NCBI GenBank assembly: GCA_018823905.1 | Contig: JAHJHL010000176.1 | Span: forward strand, 1-57,337 | Reading direction: 5' to 3' | Length of the DNA stretch: 57,337 nt | From: Alphaproteobacteria bacterium | Lineage (GTDB): Bacteria > Pseudomonadota > Alphaproteobacteria > Sphingomonadales > Sphingomonadaceae | Shown: piece by piece, positions 20,001 to 28,364 of the stretch | Layout: each line of letters begins with the position of its first letter | Position numbering within the stretch: the stretch's first letter is position 1 | Notes under the pieces: model-generated | Seen by the model: the letters and a program-made list of their open reading frames with translations, nothing else | What the model was told of the DNA's origin: nothing | Database searches by the model: none | Translations under genes and position numbers: made by a program

Positions 20001-20286
20001 TTTCGACATCGACTTGTTCGGCAAATATACCGGCAAGTTCCTCGACCCGAGCACCACCAATAATGCAGGTGATTCCTTGCCCGTTCATTCGTGGTTCGTT
20101 GTCAACCTGTCGGCTGGCTATACGTTCAAGGGCCGGGGGCCACTGAGCGATACGCGCATCCGTATCGGCGCGAACAATTTGTTCGATCGGGATCCGCCGA
20201 TCGCCGACGAGAGCTATGGCTATTACGGCGCCGAACATAGCGGCAAAGGGCGCACGCTGTTTGCCGAGATTCGCAAGAAATTCTGA
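17005..20286 (+). CDS. TonB-dependent outer-membrane receptor with STN signalling domain
   Basis: A 1093-residue receptor. After a signal peptide (cleaved near EARDQ, about residue 25) comes an STN domain (about residues 30-98: YSFDLPQQPLARSLREVAS onward), the hallmark of FecA-type transducers. A TonB-box-like EIVVTG lies near residue 135. The plug domain (VLPVTVLTEEDVEA; LLLINGRRMV; VEVLRDGASPIYGADAVAGVI) is followed by a large beta-barrel ending in the C-terminal Phe of RKKF. It is adjacent to its sigma/FecR pair and 10 bp before a secreted M14 peptidase. The substrate is unknown; a peptide or peptide-conjugated ligand is an inference from the peptidase. Confidence 0.95.
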   Translation: MISKAMLGACAAVVAIAANTAEARDQAEYSFDLPQQPLARSLREVASTTNSNVVFAGAVVQGKTAPAVRGRVTAGAAYRMLLQGSGLVLRETTGGSFVVARPRNTVSAAALGGASANYGAAAQEPAPPAETVDTTEIVVTGSQIKGAKIDAVLPVTVLTEEDVEATGAVTGDELFRSIPQIGATAFNDQNTVGSANAARGDVASINLRDLGTGNTLLLINGRRMVLNPGFQTELLVPVVSPNTNTIPPGAVRRVEVLRDGASPIYGADAVAGVIDTQLKGNMKGGFLQGRYDFSDSTSQFEYNIFGGYGFDFNGGKTNLTVYGSYFHGNGILATEQDFSSSDNLQRFFEGTSFEGDTQLDNRSTVTPWGRFKASRSINRVGDDDFHIQPSTNTGCNIQIGNGLCIDNGSTTGAITSDLRYDSAPVSNLYSERDRYNAYALLNHDFGNGMELYAEGSYYYSKLNRTIEQSSPLGAAPVTVSTTAYYNPFGAADPTNPNRVTGTNVPASGATVSIVGYRPIDAGPRVIQVTGDSWRLLAGLRGEIGAWDFDSAILYTQANTTDRARRISQTLYQAAINRTDATAYNPFSGGSLTNPNTEGSGRNSQATIDSFLVDVYRKGETTLALADFKISRNDLFQLPAGDLGIAVGVEARRETFIDDRDPRADGTITFTDSVTGLFDESDILGTSPSPDTSGNREVYSAFAEVFVPVVSEDMNIPLVHKFDVQLAGRFESFSDVGSTFVPRIAASWGLNDSVTLRGAWSKGFRAPNLAQVNDVGTTRSNTTDDFVRCLPRVERGEAGIDNVADCAGTSISSLRTGTNALNPEHTQSINAGIVISPPELRGFTITADYWRIKQTGLVGTFGFQNQVALDLLLRTQGSSNPNVLRDPADADTIALFAGTSLAANPAGPINFILDPYLNLDSRTSTGIDFGLYYDIGTTPIGDFKFRFNAARLRSFFQVPSVDGQALLDGNFPVEGLGELLLIDGRPKWRFSTSLNWDIGDFDIDLFGKYTGKFLDPSTTNNAGDSLPVHSWFVVNLSAGYTFKGRGPLSDTRIRIGANNLFDRDPPIADESYGYYGAEHSGKGRTLFAEIRKKF

Positions 20287-20296
20287 GGACAGTCGT

Positions 20297-21562
20297 ATGA
20301 GAAAAGGCGTGACGGTAATGAAGCATATGATCCGTCACGCCTTTTCCGTATCGATAGCGGCTCCGTTGCTCGCGATTGGGTCGGCCCATGCCGCAGATAC
20401 CGCCTCGACGGCCGGTCAGGTCTCCGCGCCGGTAAAGGCAGGATGTGCAAACGCTCAGGTGCGGCTCGATACGAATTTTCCGACCGGCGCCGCGGCGCGC
20501 TGTGAAACGCTGGGCAAGCGCGAACTGGCGGTCACGCTGGCGCCCGAAGACGCTCCGCCGATCAATTGCAGCGCGTGGTATGCCTTTCGCCTGACCCCCC
20601 AACCCGGGGCAAAACGCGGCCAGCGGGTCACGATCACGCTAAACTATGCCGCTTGCGGGCATCGCTATTGGCCGAAGGTCAGCGAAGATGGGGTGCGTTG
20701 GACGTCCCTCCCTGCCAGCGACGTGACAGTATTCGAAAACAACGGGATCAAGCAGGCGCAGTTGCGGATCCAGGTGGGCGCCGGGCCGCTGTTTGTCGCC
20801 GGGCAGGAAATCATTGCCCCTTCGACCAACGAACATTGGCTCGCCGAAAAGGCGCGCCATCCCGACGCCCGCCGCACGATTCTTGGCCGGTCCGCCGAGG
20901 GGCGCAGCATCGAACAACTCACCATCACATCTGCCCCGACACCGCCGCGCGAACAGGTGGTGCTGGTCGGTCGCCAGCATCCGCCGGAAATCACCGGTGC
21001 GCAGGCGATGATGGCCTTTGTCGACACAATCCTGTCGGATGACCCGATTGCCATAGCCTATCGCGCGCGCTTTTCGACGATCGTCGTCCCCATGCTCAAT
21101 CCCGATGGCGTGGCGCGCGGGCATTGGCGCCATGCCACTGGCGGGCTCGACCTGAATCGCGACTGGGGGCCATTCACCCAGCCTGAGACCCGGTTGATGC
21201 AGGGGTTGTTGAAAGATATTGCCGACGACCCGGCCCGGACATTGCGGCTTTTCCTTGATTTTCATTCGACCCGCAAAGACGTCGTTTACACCTTGCCGGA
21301 CGCCAAGATCAGCGATCCGCCCCGGTTCGCTGCCGATTGGCTGGCACGTTATCAGGACCGCATGCCCGGCTATCGCGTCGAGCGTGATTCCAGCCATAAT
21401 CCGGGGCTGCCAACCTCGAAATCATGGGTCTATGAAACCTATCATGTTCCCACCGCGACGTTTGAAATCGGCGATGACACCGACCGAGCACTTATCGCAA
21501 GAATTGGGCGGGAGTCGGCGCTGGCGATGATGGAAACGATGCTCGCGACGCCCGCACCCTGA
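20297..21562 (+). CDS. secreted M14 zinc carboxypeptidase
   Basis: A 421-residue exported peptidase. The signal peptide ends near SAHAADT. A beta-rich N-terminal domain with several Cys (about residues 45-175) precedes the catalytic domain. Zinc ligands are visible as HPPE (H228, E231) and DFHST (H323), and the catalytic Glu is in TFEIGDD (E390). The arrangement resembles the cytosolic-carboxypeptidase branch of M14, but with export. It follows the TonB receptor by 10 bp and is presumably co-transcribed. It may trim peptides delivered by the receptor in the periplasm, or process them outside. Start may be ATG 20297, 20318 or 20327; a perfect hairpin spans this zone. Confidence 0.88.
   Translation: MRKGVTVMKHMIRHAFSVSIAAPLLAIGSAHAADTASTAGQVSAPVKAGCANAQVRLDTNFPTGAAARCETLGKRELAVTLAPEDAPPINCSAWYAFRLTPQPGAKRGQRVTITLNYAACGHRYWPKVSEDGVRWTSLPASDVTVFENNGIKQAQLRIQVGAGPLFVAGQEIIAPSTNEHWLAEKARHPDARRTILGRSAEGRSIEQLTITSAPTPPREQVVLVGRQHPPEITGAQAMMAFVDTILSDDPIAIAYRARFSTIVVPMLNPDGVARGHWRHATGGLDLNRDWGPFTQPETRLMQGLLKDIADDPARTLRLFLDFHSTRKDVVYTLPDAKISDPPRFAADWLARYQDRMPGYRVERDSSHNPGLPTSKSWVYETYHVPTATFEIGDDTDRALIARIGRESALAMMETMLATPAP
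20301..20346 (+). promoter_or_regulatory. perfect 15-bp stem-loop at the start of the M14 peptidase gene
   Basis: The arms GAAAAGGCGTGACGG (20301-20315) and CCGTCACGCCTTTTC (20332-20346) are perfectly complementary around a 16-nt loop. The structure begins 14 bp after the receptor stop. The upstream ATG (20297) lies just before the stem, and two in-frame ATGs (20318, 20327) lie in the loop. It can fold in RNA and could tune peptidase translation or protect the receptor mRNA 3' end. There is no T-run, so it is not a standard terminator. Confidence 0.6.
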
Positions 21563-21618
21563 GGGACTCGGCACGACGATCACCTTTTGCGAGGGCACAA
21601 GTGCGGGACTCAAGCGAT

Positions 21619-22953
21619 CTAAACTTTTGCAAAAGGATCCTCGCGGAGTGACCGTCCGGCCGTTTCGGGCATGAAACGCAGGGCGACCAGCCCGACAACG
21701 CAGGCCAGCATCATATAATAGGCGGGCATCAGCGGATCGCCGGTCAGGCTGATCAGCCCGCTCCCGATCATCGGCGCGGTGCCGCCAAAAATCGACGTCG
21801 AGATATTATAGGCAATCGCGAAGCCCGCGAAACGCACCGCGGTCGGGAACATCGCCGGAAAGGTCGCGGAGATCGTCGCGAGCTGCGGGACATAGAGGAG
21901 GCCCAGCAACAGGAATCCTGCAACAGCGCCCGCAAAGCCGGTGCCGATCAGCATGTAAAGCGGCACGACGAAAACGAGCAGGCCGATCAGCGACCAGCGC
22001 CACATCGGCCGCCGCCCGATCCGGTCGGACAATGCGCCCGCGAACGGCAGGAAGACCATCATGAAGACCATGCCGATGATCGGCACGATCAGCGCCTCTT
22101 CGTTCGACAGGCCGATACGCCGCTGCAAATAGGTCGGCATATAGCTGAGCAGCGAATAGTTGACGACGTTGAGCGCGACGACCAGCCCGCCGACGACCAA
22201 GAGCGGGCGCCAATATTCGCGCATCATCGCGGCGATGCCCGGCGGCTTGCGCCGGTCAGCCGACGCCATTTCCTCCCGAAAGACGGGGGTGTCCTCCAGC
22301 TTTGAGCGCAGATACATCCCGACCAGGCCGACCGGTCCGGCGATCAGGAACGGGATGCGCCAGCCCCATTCGTGCATGGCTTCGTCGCCAAGGTGCAGCG
22401 AATAGCCGAGCATCAGCGCAGCGCCGAAAGAGAAGCCCGCGAGCGTGCCGAACTCCAGAAAGCTGCCATAAAAGCCGCGCCGGTCGTCGGGCGCATATTC
22501 GGCCATGAAGGTCGCCGCGCCGCCATATTCGCCGCCGGTCGAAAAGCCCTGCAGCATGCGCAGGACGATCAAGATCGTCGGCGCCCAGAAACCGATGCTG
22601 TCGTATGAGGGGATCAGCCCGACGGCAAAGGTTGCCGCGGCCATCAGCAGGATCGTCATCGCCAGCACCGACTTGCGCCCGATGCGATCGCCCAGCGGAC
22701 CCCAGAACAGGCCGCCGAGTGGACGGACGAGGAAGGAAATGGCAAAAGTCGCGAGCGCGAACAGCACCGCCTCTTCGGTATCGCCGGGAAACAGCGCGGC
22801 AGAGATATAGGTCACGCCATAGGCATAGATGCCATAATCGAACCACTCGACCGCATTGCCCAGCGCCGACGCGCCGACCGCGCGGTTCAGCGGCGAGGGT
22901 TTGGCGAAGGGGGCTGGCTGGCCGGGCGCCGGGATCATCATATCATTGTCCAT
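21619..22953 (-). CDS. MFS transporter, metabolite:H+ symporter (MHS) family
   Basis: A 444-residue, 12-helix major facilitator. The MHS/ProP-like N-terminal signature is visible (GNAVEWFDYGIYAYG near residue 33), as are the cytoplasmic loop motifs GPLGDRIGRK and GALSDRIGRRP. It starts 3 bp after the preceding MFS gene and is the last gene of the ectoine cluster transcript. MHS proteins import osmolytes and dicarboxylates, so uptake of ectoine, hydroxyectoine or a precursor is plausible. It lacks the long coiled-coil C-terminus of E. coli ProP, so osmosensing by that means is unlikely. Confidence 0.88.
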   Translation of the reverse strand: MDNDMMIPAPGQPAPFAKPSPLNRAVGASALGNAVEWFDYGIYAYGVTYISAALFPGDTEEAVLFALATFAISFLVRPLGGLFWGPLGDRIGRKSVLAMTILLMAAATFAVGLIPSYDSIGFWAPTILIVLRMLQGFSTGGEYGGAATFMAEYAPDDRRGFYGSFLEFGTLAGFSFGAALMLGYSLHLGDEAMHEWGWRIPFLIAGPVGLVGMYLRSKLEDTPVFREEMASADRRKPPGIAAMMREYWRPLLVVGGLVVALNVVNYSLLSYMPTYLQRRIGLSNEEALIVPIIGMVFMMVFLPFAGALSDRIGRRPMWRWSLIGLLVFVVPLYMLIGTGFAGAVAGFLLLGLLYVPQLATISATFPAMFPTAVRFAGFAIAYNISTSIFGGTAPMIGSGLISLTGDPLMPAYYMMLACVVGLVALRFMPETAGRSLREDPFAKV

Positions 22954-22956
22954 GTG

Positions 22957-24213
22957 TCACCTGTTTGCGATTGCGCTTGTTTGCGGGGCGGGCGTGTCTG
23001 AGCCTGCGGGATCGAGCAGCGCGGCGACCGGCGTGGTGCGCGGCAGGATCTGGAAATCCTGCTGTTCGGTGCCGGGGACCGGGTCGCTGACTGCGAGGCG
23101 GAAAAGGCCGAAGGCGAGCATCGTGGCAGCGACCGCGGCGATGAAGAGGAAGAGCCCGCCCGCGCCCGCCAGCGTCATCGCTGCCGCGGCGCCGAGCGGG
23201 CCGAGTGCGGCGCCTGCCGAATAAAGCAGCACAAGTTGTCCGCTGGCGGCGACACGCTCCGACGCGAGCAACCGGTCGTTCACGAAGGCGACGCAAAGCG
23301 GATAGAGCGCAAAGCTGAGCCCGCCGAACGCCGCGCCAAGGGTGAGCAGGAGGATGCCGACGGGCTGCAACGCCAGCGCGACGCTGACCGCCAGCGTAGC
23401 GGCAAAGCAGGAAATGATGATGCGCCGCCGGTCGTAGCGGTCCGACAGGCGCCTGAGCGGCCATTGTAGCGCAACGCCGCCGAGGATCACCGTCATCATG
23501 AAGGTCGCGGTGTCGCCAAGATCGAGCCCGACGCGGCGAGCATAGATGGCGGCAAGGCCATAGAAGGCGCCGAGCAACAGCCCGGTCATGCCCGCCCCGG
23601 CGACGCCGAGCGGCGATGCTTCGAACAGGCGCCGCAGCGGCAGCGCGGCGGCATCGTCCAGCATCGGCGCGGGACTGCGCGTCAGGCAGACGGGGATGAT
23701 CGCCAGCGAGATCAGCATGGCGGCGATTTCGAAGGGCACATGCGGCGCGGTGTTGCCGGTGCGCAGAAAAAGCTGGCCAAGCGCCTGCCCCGAATAGAGC
23801 GCGACCATATAACCCGCGAGAACGGTGCCGCGGGTGCCGCTGTCGGCGCGGTCGTTGAGCCAGCTTTCGATGCAGATGAACACGCCCGCGACGCACAGTC
23901 CGTCGATCAACCGCAAACCGCCCCAAAGGAGCGGATGCTGGAACAACGCATAGGTCAAGGTGCTTGCCGAAAGCAGCGCCACAAACGCTGCGAAGGCGCG
24001 GATATGACCGACGCGGCGCACGACCTCGCCCGCGCGTATTGCGCCGATGACCAGCCCGGCAAAATAGGCGGTGGCTACCAGGCCGACCACCATCGTACCG
24101 CTGCCCGCGCGGTCGAGCCGCAGCCCGATCAGCGTCGACAGAAAGCCGCTGCCCGCCATCATCACAAAGATGGCGATCAGCAGGCTTCGCACCGGCAGGA
24201 TGGTTGAAAGCAT
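22957..24213 (-). CDS. MFS transporter (YcaD-like)
   Basis: A 418-residue, 12-helix transporter resembling the YcaD/sugar-drug efflux branch of MFS (YFAGLVIGAIRAGEVVRRVGHIRAF; LAGYMVALYSGQALGQLF). It lies 21 bp after the ask stop and 3 bp before the MHS gene. Its place in the ect transcript suggests osmolyte export or release, but substrate assignment is inference only. Confidence 0.85.
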   Translation of the reverse strand: MLSTILPVRSLLIAIFVMMAGSGFLSTLIGLRLDRAGSGTMVVGLVATAYFAGLVIGAIRAGEVVRRVGHIRAFAAFVALLSASTLTYALFQHPLLWGGLRLIDGLCVAGVFICIESWLNDRADSGTRGTVLAGYMVALYSGQALGQLFLRTGNTAPHVPFEIAAMLISLAIIPVCLTRSPAPMLDDAAALPLRRLFEASPLGVAGAGMTGLLLGAFYGLAAIYARRVGLDLGDTATFMMTVILGGVALQWPLRRLSDRYDRRRIIISCFAATLAVSVALALQPVGILLLTLGAAFGGLSFALYPLCVAFVNDRLLASERVAASGQLVLLYSAGAALGPLGAAAAMTLAGAGGLFLFIAAVAATMLAFGLFRLAVSDPVPGTEQQDFQILPRTTPVAALLDPAGSDTPAPQTSAIANR

Positions 24214-24234
24214 CTCGGGACACCGGCCGCCGCG

Positions 24235-25677
24235 TCAGGCGGCGCGCCGGTCCTTTGCGGCTTCGGCTTCGTCCTCGACCAAGACGCGGTGGAGGACGCG
24301 GACGGCTTTTTCGAAGTCGCGGCTTTCGATGATGAACTGGATATCGACGTTGCGGATCTGGTGCTGCATCGCGATCATCGTGATGCCGGCCTCGTCGAGC
24401 GCGCGCAGCGCATCGGGGACCAGCCCAGGCCGCGAGATATCGCTGCCGATCGCCGACACCATCGCCACCGGTTGTGCCGAAATGGCGGCGTCGGGATAGT
24501 CCTTTTGCAGGTCGGCGATCACCTTTTTCACCGCATCGGCACTGGCGAGCAGATAGTGGGTGATCGTGTTGGCGTTCGACGATTTACTGACGATCCACAA
24601 GCCATGGCGCTCCAGCGCGCCGAGGATCGCGGTGTCATACCCTTTGACCCCGACCATATCCTGTTCGAAAAACTGCAGCGCCTGCATGTGACGAATGCCG
24701 GTGATGATTTCGACGCGCGGGACGTCGGAGACATAGTGACCCGTCACCAGCGTACCGCCATCTTCGCGGTCGAACGTGTTGCGCACCCGCAGCGGAATGT
24801 CGGTTTGCCGCAGGCCGCGACCGGCGCCGGGGTGGATCGCTTCCATGCCCAGGTTGGCGAGCTGGTCAGCGACGTCGTAATTGGTCCGGCCGATCTTGCG
24901 CGCCTTGTCCTCGCCGACCAGCTTCGGGTCGGCGCTCGACAGGTGAAATTCCTTGTGAATGATCGCCTCGCGCGCGCCGGTGACCACCGCAAGGCGCGAA
25001 AAGGTCATTTCGGTGTAGCCGCGCGCATAGCGCCGTACCATGCCGCCCTCGCAGCCTGCATAGCCGGTGACGATCGGCAGGGTGGTCGTCAGGTCGATGT
25101 CGGCAAAGGCGTCGCCGATCCGGGTGTCGAGACTGCTGAGGTCGTCCTGATCCCACAGCGTCAGATCGACGAACCGTGCGTTGACGTCGCGGTCGCGCAG
25201 CAGCAGGCTGGTGCTGTGCGCGCTATGCGCTTCGCCGACCCCCGCGAGCAATTCGCGCACCGTCATCAACTGTTCCTTGACGCAGAAGCGGCCGTGGCTG
25301 CGCAACCGCGCCAGATCGTCGAGGCAGGCGGTGACCGCGGCGATCCGGCGATCGACAAAGGCATCGGCTTCGGCGCGGCTTTCGTCGCGCGCAAACATCG
25401 CGGCATTGCGGGCGTGCATCGCGTCATGGACCTCGCGCATCGCGGCGCGCCAACCGTCGGCGGCGTCATCGGCGACGAATCGCCCATAAACGCCCGGAAC
25501 GCCGGTCTTTTTATTCTCGAGCAGCAGGTCGGTCATCCCGGCATAGGCCGAGACGACAAAGATGCGGTTATACAGATCGGCGCCTGACCGACCGGCGATC
25601 AGGACGTTGTCGAACAATGTCGCGGTCGCCGCCATCGACGTGCCGCCGATCTTTTCGACGCTGTGCCGACCGGTCAT
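24235..25677 (-). CDS. ask: aspartate kinase, ectoine-type (Ask_Ect)
   Basis: Aspartokinase phosphorylates L-aspartate, the first step toward the ectoine precursor aspartate semialdehyde. The 480-residue protein begins with MTGRHSVEKIGGTSM, the usual K-x-GGTSM nucleotide site. The kinase domain includes GYAGCEGGMVRRYARGYTEMTFSR. Tandem ACT-like regulatory domains lie at the C-terminus (VAMVSAIGSDI; MIAMQHQIRNVDIQFII). The ATG overlaps the ectD stop (ATGA), confirming operon membership. Such operon-linked aspartokinases are known to be less feedback-restricted than the general enzyme. Confidence 0.95.
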   Translation of the reverse strand: MTGRHSVEKIGGTSMAATATLFDNVLIAGRSGADLYNRIFVVSAYAGMTDLLLENKKTGVPGVYGRFVADDAADGWRAAMREVHDAMHARNAAMFARDESRAEADAFVDRRIAAVTACLDDLARLRSHGRFCVKEQLMTVRELLAGVGEAHSAHSTSLLLRDRDVNARFVDLTLWDQDDLSSLDTRIGDAFADIDLTTTLPIVTGYAGCEGGMVRRYARGYTEMTFSRLAVVTGAREAIIHKEFHLSSADPKLVGEDKARKIGRTNYDVADQLANLGMEAIHPGAGRGLRQTDIPLRVRNTFDREDGGTLVTGHYVSDVPRVEIITGIRHMQALQFFEQDMVGVKGYDTAILGALERHGLWIVSKSSNANTITHYLLASADAVKKVIADLQKDYPDAAISAQPVAMVSAIGSDISRPGLVPDALRALDEAGITMIAMQHQIRNVDIQFIIESRDFEKAVRVLHRVLVEDEAEAAKDRRAA

Positions 25678-26594
25678 GCCGGTACCGTTTCGGCCAGCGA
25701 TCCGTGCTGCGGCATCAGCGGCACAGGTTCGCCGCGATTGGCGAGGAACCACGGCCGGGGCTTTTCGACCCCGAACGGTTTTTCCAGCCGGTTGCTGACC
25801 GCATTATAGACCAGGAACGCATTGGCGCGCGGGAAGGGCGTGATGTTGCCGTTCGACCCGTGCATCAGATTGCAGTCAAACAGGATCACCGTTCCCGGCT
25901 TGCCGGTGGGCGCGACGATGCCATGTTTGTGCGCCAGTTCGGCCAGGCTATCCTCGTCGGGCACGCCAAATTCCTGTTTCTTCAGCGAGCTCAGATAATG
26001 ATCGTCTGGGGTTTCGCCGACACAGGTCAGATAGGTTTTGTGCGAGCGCGGAATGACCATCAGCGGCCCGTTGTGCGGGGTGTTTTCAGCGAGCAGGATC
26101 GACATCGACAACGCGCGCATCCGCGGCATGCCGTCCTCGACATGCCAGGTTTCAAAATCGCTGTGCCAGTAAAATTCCTTGCCCTTGAACCCCGGTTTAT
26201 AGTTCAGGCGCGACTGGTGGATATACACCTCGTCGCCCAGCAGGAAGCGCGCGACATCGGCGAGCCGCGCATCGGCAGCGAGCCGTGCCATCACCGCATT
26301 CTGCTGGTGAATCTCGAAGATCGAGCGGATTTCCTTGCTCTGCGGCTCGGTCACGATCGTGTCGTCGTCGAGCGCAGACGGGTCGGCGAGCAGTTTGCCG
26401 GCGGCACGCTGCAGGAAAGTGACCTCGTCGTCCGAGAAAAGATCTTCCAGCACGATATAGCCGTCGCGGTCGAATTGTGCGGCCAGTTCGACGCCGATCG
26501 GTGCCTCGTCGCTCCATTCGTTATGGACGACAGGATCCTGGCGCGGCCGCATCTCGGCGGCAGCCGCGTGGCGGGATGGGTAGATGTCGGTCAT
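25674..26594 (-). CDS. ectD: ectoine hydroxylase
   Basis: An Fe(II)/2-oxoglutarate dioxygenase that converts ectoine to 5-hydroxyectoine. The iron ligands are visible: HSD in FYWHSDFETWHVEDGMP (near residue 145) and a distal His in LMHGSNGN (near residue 247). The family signature region includes these residues and the following LSMSILLAEN segment. Length of 306 residues is normal. A strong GGGGGA ribosome binding site precedes the ATG, and ask overlaps the stop. The cell should make both ectoine and hydroxyectoine. Confidence 0.97.
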   Translation of the reverse strand: MTDIYPSRHAAAAEMRPRQDPVVHNEWSDEAPIGVELAAQFDRDGYIVLEDLFSDDEVTFLQRAAGKLLADPSALDDDTIVTEPQSKEIRSIFEIHQQNAVMARLAADARLADVARFLLGDEVYIHQSRLNYKPGFKGKEFYWHSDFETWHVEDGMPRMRALSMSILLAENTPHNGPLMVIPRSHKTYLTCVGETPDDHYLSSLKKQEFGVPDEDSLAELAHKHGIVAPTGKPGTVILFDCNLMHGSNGNITPFPRANAFLVYNAVSNRLEKPFGVEKPRPWFLANRGEPVPLMPQHGSLAETVPA

Positions 26595-26626
26595 GGGACG
26601 TCCCCCTTTCTTGGTCTGAATGGATG

Positions 26627-27040
26627 TCAGGCGGCGGGTGCGGGCTCGCGCGCCGACGCCGTGTCGGCGGGATAGGCGCCAGTTGCGTCGTGGACTTCCT
26701 TGCCGGTCACCGGCGGATTGAAGACGCAGGCGGTCAAGATGTCGGTTTCGGGCCGCACGATGTGCCGGTCATGGTCGTTGAGTGCATACATCACGCCGGG
26801 TTCCAGCTTGTGCGTCTTGCCCGTACCCAGATCTTCAATCGTGCCGGTGCCTTTCAGGATGAACACCGATTCCAGATGATTCTGATAGTGCATCTTCAGC
26901 TCCGACCCCGCGAACAGCGTCGTGATATGGAAGGAAAAGCCCATCCCATCGTCCTTGAGCAACATACGGGCGCTGGCCCAGCCGTCCGAGCGGACATTCT
27001 GGTCGGTCTTGCGAATGGCGTTCAGGTTGCGAACGATCAT
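26627..27040 (-). CDS. ectC: L-ectoine synthase
   Basis: A cupin enzyme that cyclises N-gamma-acetyl-L-2,4-diaminobutyrate to ectoine. The metal ligands of the family are present at their usual positions: E57 ([10 protein letters not shown]), Y85 and H93 ([10 protein letters not shown]). Length is 137 residues, with a short flexible C-terminal tail. An AGGAGAA ribosome binding site precedes the ATG. It lies 15 bp after ectB and 32 bp before ectD. Confidence 0.97.
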   Translation of the reverse strand: MIVRNLNAIRKTDQNVRSDGWASARMLLKDDGMGFSFHITTLFAGSELKMHYQNHLESVFILKGTGTIEDLGTGKTHKLEPGVMYALNDHDRHIVRPETDILTACVFNPPVTGKEVHDATGAYPADTASAREPAPAA

Positions 27041-27055
27041 GATATTTCTCCTGAG

Positions 27056-28360
27056 TTATTCGGCAGCGACGGCGTAGTCGGCAGCCATCGCCTCACGGAT
27101 TTTGGTTTCGAGGATGTCGAGCCCGGTCGCGAGCGTCGCGTCGTCGATGATCAGCGGGGCAAGCACCTTGATCACTTCGTCGTGCGCGCCGCTGGTTTCG
27201 ATGATCAGCCCGGCGTCGAAGCAGGCGGCGGTGACTGCGGAGGCCAATTCGCCCGATCCGGTGTTGACGCCGCGCATCATGCCGCGTCCGCGCGTCTCGA
27301 AGCCATGCTCGGCCGCGATCCGGTCGAGCCGCGTTTCCAGCAGTGCGCCGCGGCGCGCAACGTCGCGCTGAAAATCGTCGCCGCTCCAGAAATGGCGGAG
27401 CGCTGCGGTCGCGGTGACAAACGCATGGTTGTTGCCGCGAAAGGTGCCGTTGTGCTCTCCCGGCGACCATTGGTCGAGTTCGGGGCGGAACAAGGTCAGC
27501 GCAAAGGGCAGCCCCATGCCCGACAGCGATTTCGCCATGGTGACGATGTCGGGGGTGAACCCCATGTCTTCAAAGCTGAAAAAGCCGCCGGTACGACCGC
27601 ACCCGGCCTGAATGTCGTCGACGATCAGCAGCGCGCCGTGCGCCTTGGCAATGTCGGCGATCCGGCGCAGCCATTCGGGCGATGCGGCGTTGAGGCCGCC
27701 TTCGCCCTGGACGGTCTCAACGAGGATCGCGGCGGGCGCATCGAGTCCGCTCGACGGGTCGGACAGGCGTTGCTCAAGCAGGTCGGCGGTATCGACCTCC
27801 GGCCCGTAATAGTCATAATATGGCTCGTGCGCGACATGGCTCAGCGGCACCCCGGCGCCGCCGCGTTTTGCAGCGTTGCCGGTGCAGGCAAGCGCGCCCA
27901 ATGTCATGCCGTGGAAGCCGTTGGTAAAGGCGACCACCATTTCGCGCCCGGTGATCTTGCGCGCCAGCTTGATTGCGGCCTCGACCGCGTTGGTCCCGGT
28001 TGGCCCGGTAAACATCATGCGATAATCGAGCCCGCGCGGGTTCAGGATCACCTCTTCGAACGCGCGCAGGAAATCTTCCTTGGCATCGGTGTGCAGGTCA
28101 AGGCCGTGGGTGATGCCGTCGGCAGCGATATAATCGAGCAGCGCCTGTTTCAGCAGCGGATGATTGTGGCCGTAATTCAGCGTCGAACAGCCCGACAGGA
28201 AGTCGAGGTAACGGCCGCCCTGATCGTCGTGCATCCACACGCCCTGGGCCTTACCGAACTGGCGCGGCATCGAGCGCGCATAGCTGCGCACGCCGGATTC
28301 GCGTCGCTCATAAATTTTCCGGTCCGGAATCGCGCCGGACGGTTTCGGTGACATATTCAT
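27056..28360 (-). CDS. ectB: diaminobutyrate-2-oxoglutarate transaminase
   Basis: A class III PLP aminotransferase that makes L-2,4-diaminobutyrate from aspartate semialdehyde. The internal aldimine Lys lies in DIVTMAKSLSGMGLPFAL (near residue 272), with the PLP-binding Asp in LLIVDDIQAGCGRTG (near residue 247). Length of 434 residues is normal. ATG 28360 and 28354 are both possible; an AGGGG site at the end of ectA serves as ribosome binding site. The gap to ectA is 4 bp. Confidence 0.97.
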   Translation of the reverse strand: MNMSPKPSGAIPDRKIYERRESGVRSYARSMPRQFGKAQGVWMHDDQGGRYLDFLSGCSTLNYGHNHPLLKQALLDYIAADGITHGLDLHTDAKEDFLRAFEEVILNPRGLDYRMMFTGPTGTNAVEAAIKLARKITGREMVVAFTNGFHGMTLGALACTGNAAKRGGAGVPLSHVAHEPYYDYYGPEVDTADLLEQRLSDPSSGLDAPAAILVETVQGEGGLNAASPEWLRRIADIAKAHGALLIVDDIQAGCGRTGGFFSFEDMGFTPDIVTMAKSLSGMGLPFALTLFRPELDQWSPGEHNGTFRGNNHAFVTATAALRHFWSGDDFQRDVARRGALLETRLDRIAAEHGFETRGRGMMRGVNTGSGELASAVTAACFDAGLIIETSGAHDEVIKVLAPLIIDDATLATGLDILETKIREAMAADYAVAAE

Positions 28361-28364
28361 TCAA

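Noticed and set aside
18355-20238. A 627-codon minus-strand open frame
   Set aside because: Antisense to the TonB-dependent receptor; composition is that of complementary codons.
15405-21562. Lasso-peptide cluster (sigma, FecR and receptor occur beside lasso isopeptidase genes in sphingomonads)
   Set aside because: No precursor peptide, B or C maturation gene was seen, and the peptidase is M14, not the S9-type isopeptidase of those clusters.
26477-28351. A 624-codon plus-strand open frame
   Set aside because: Antisense to ectB and ectC, whose catalytic residues are all present.
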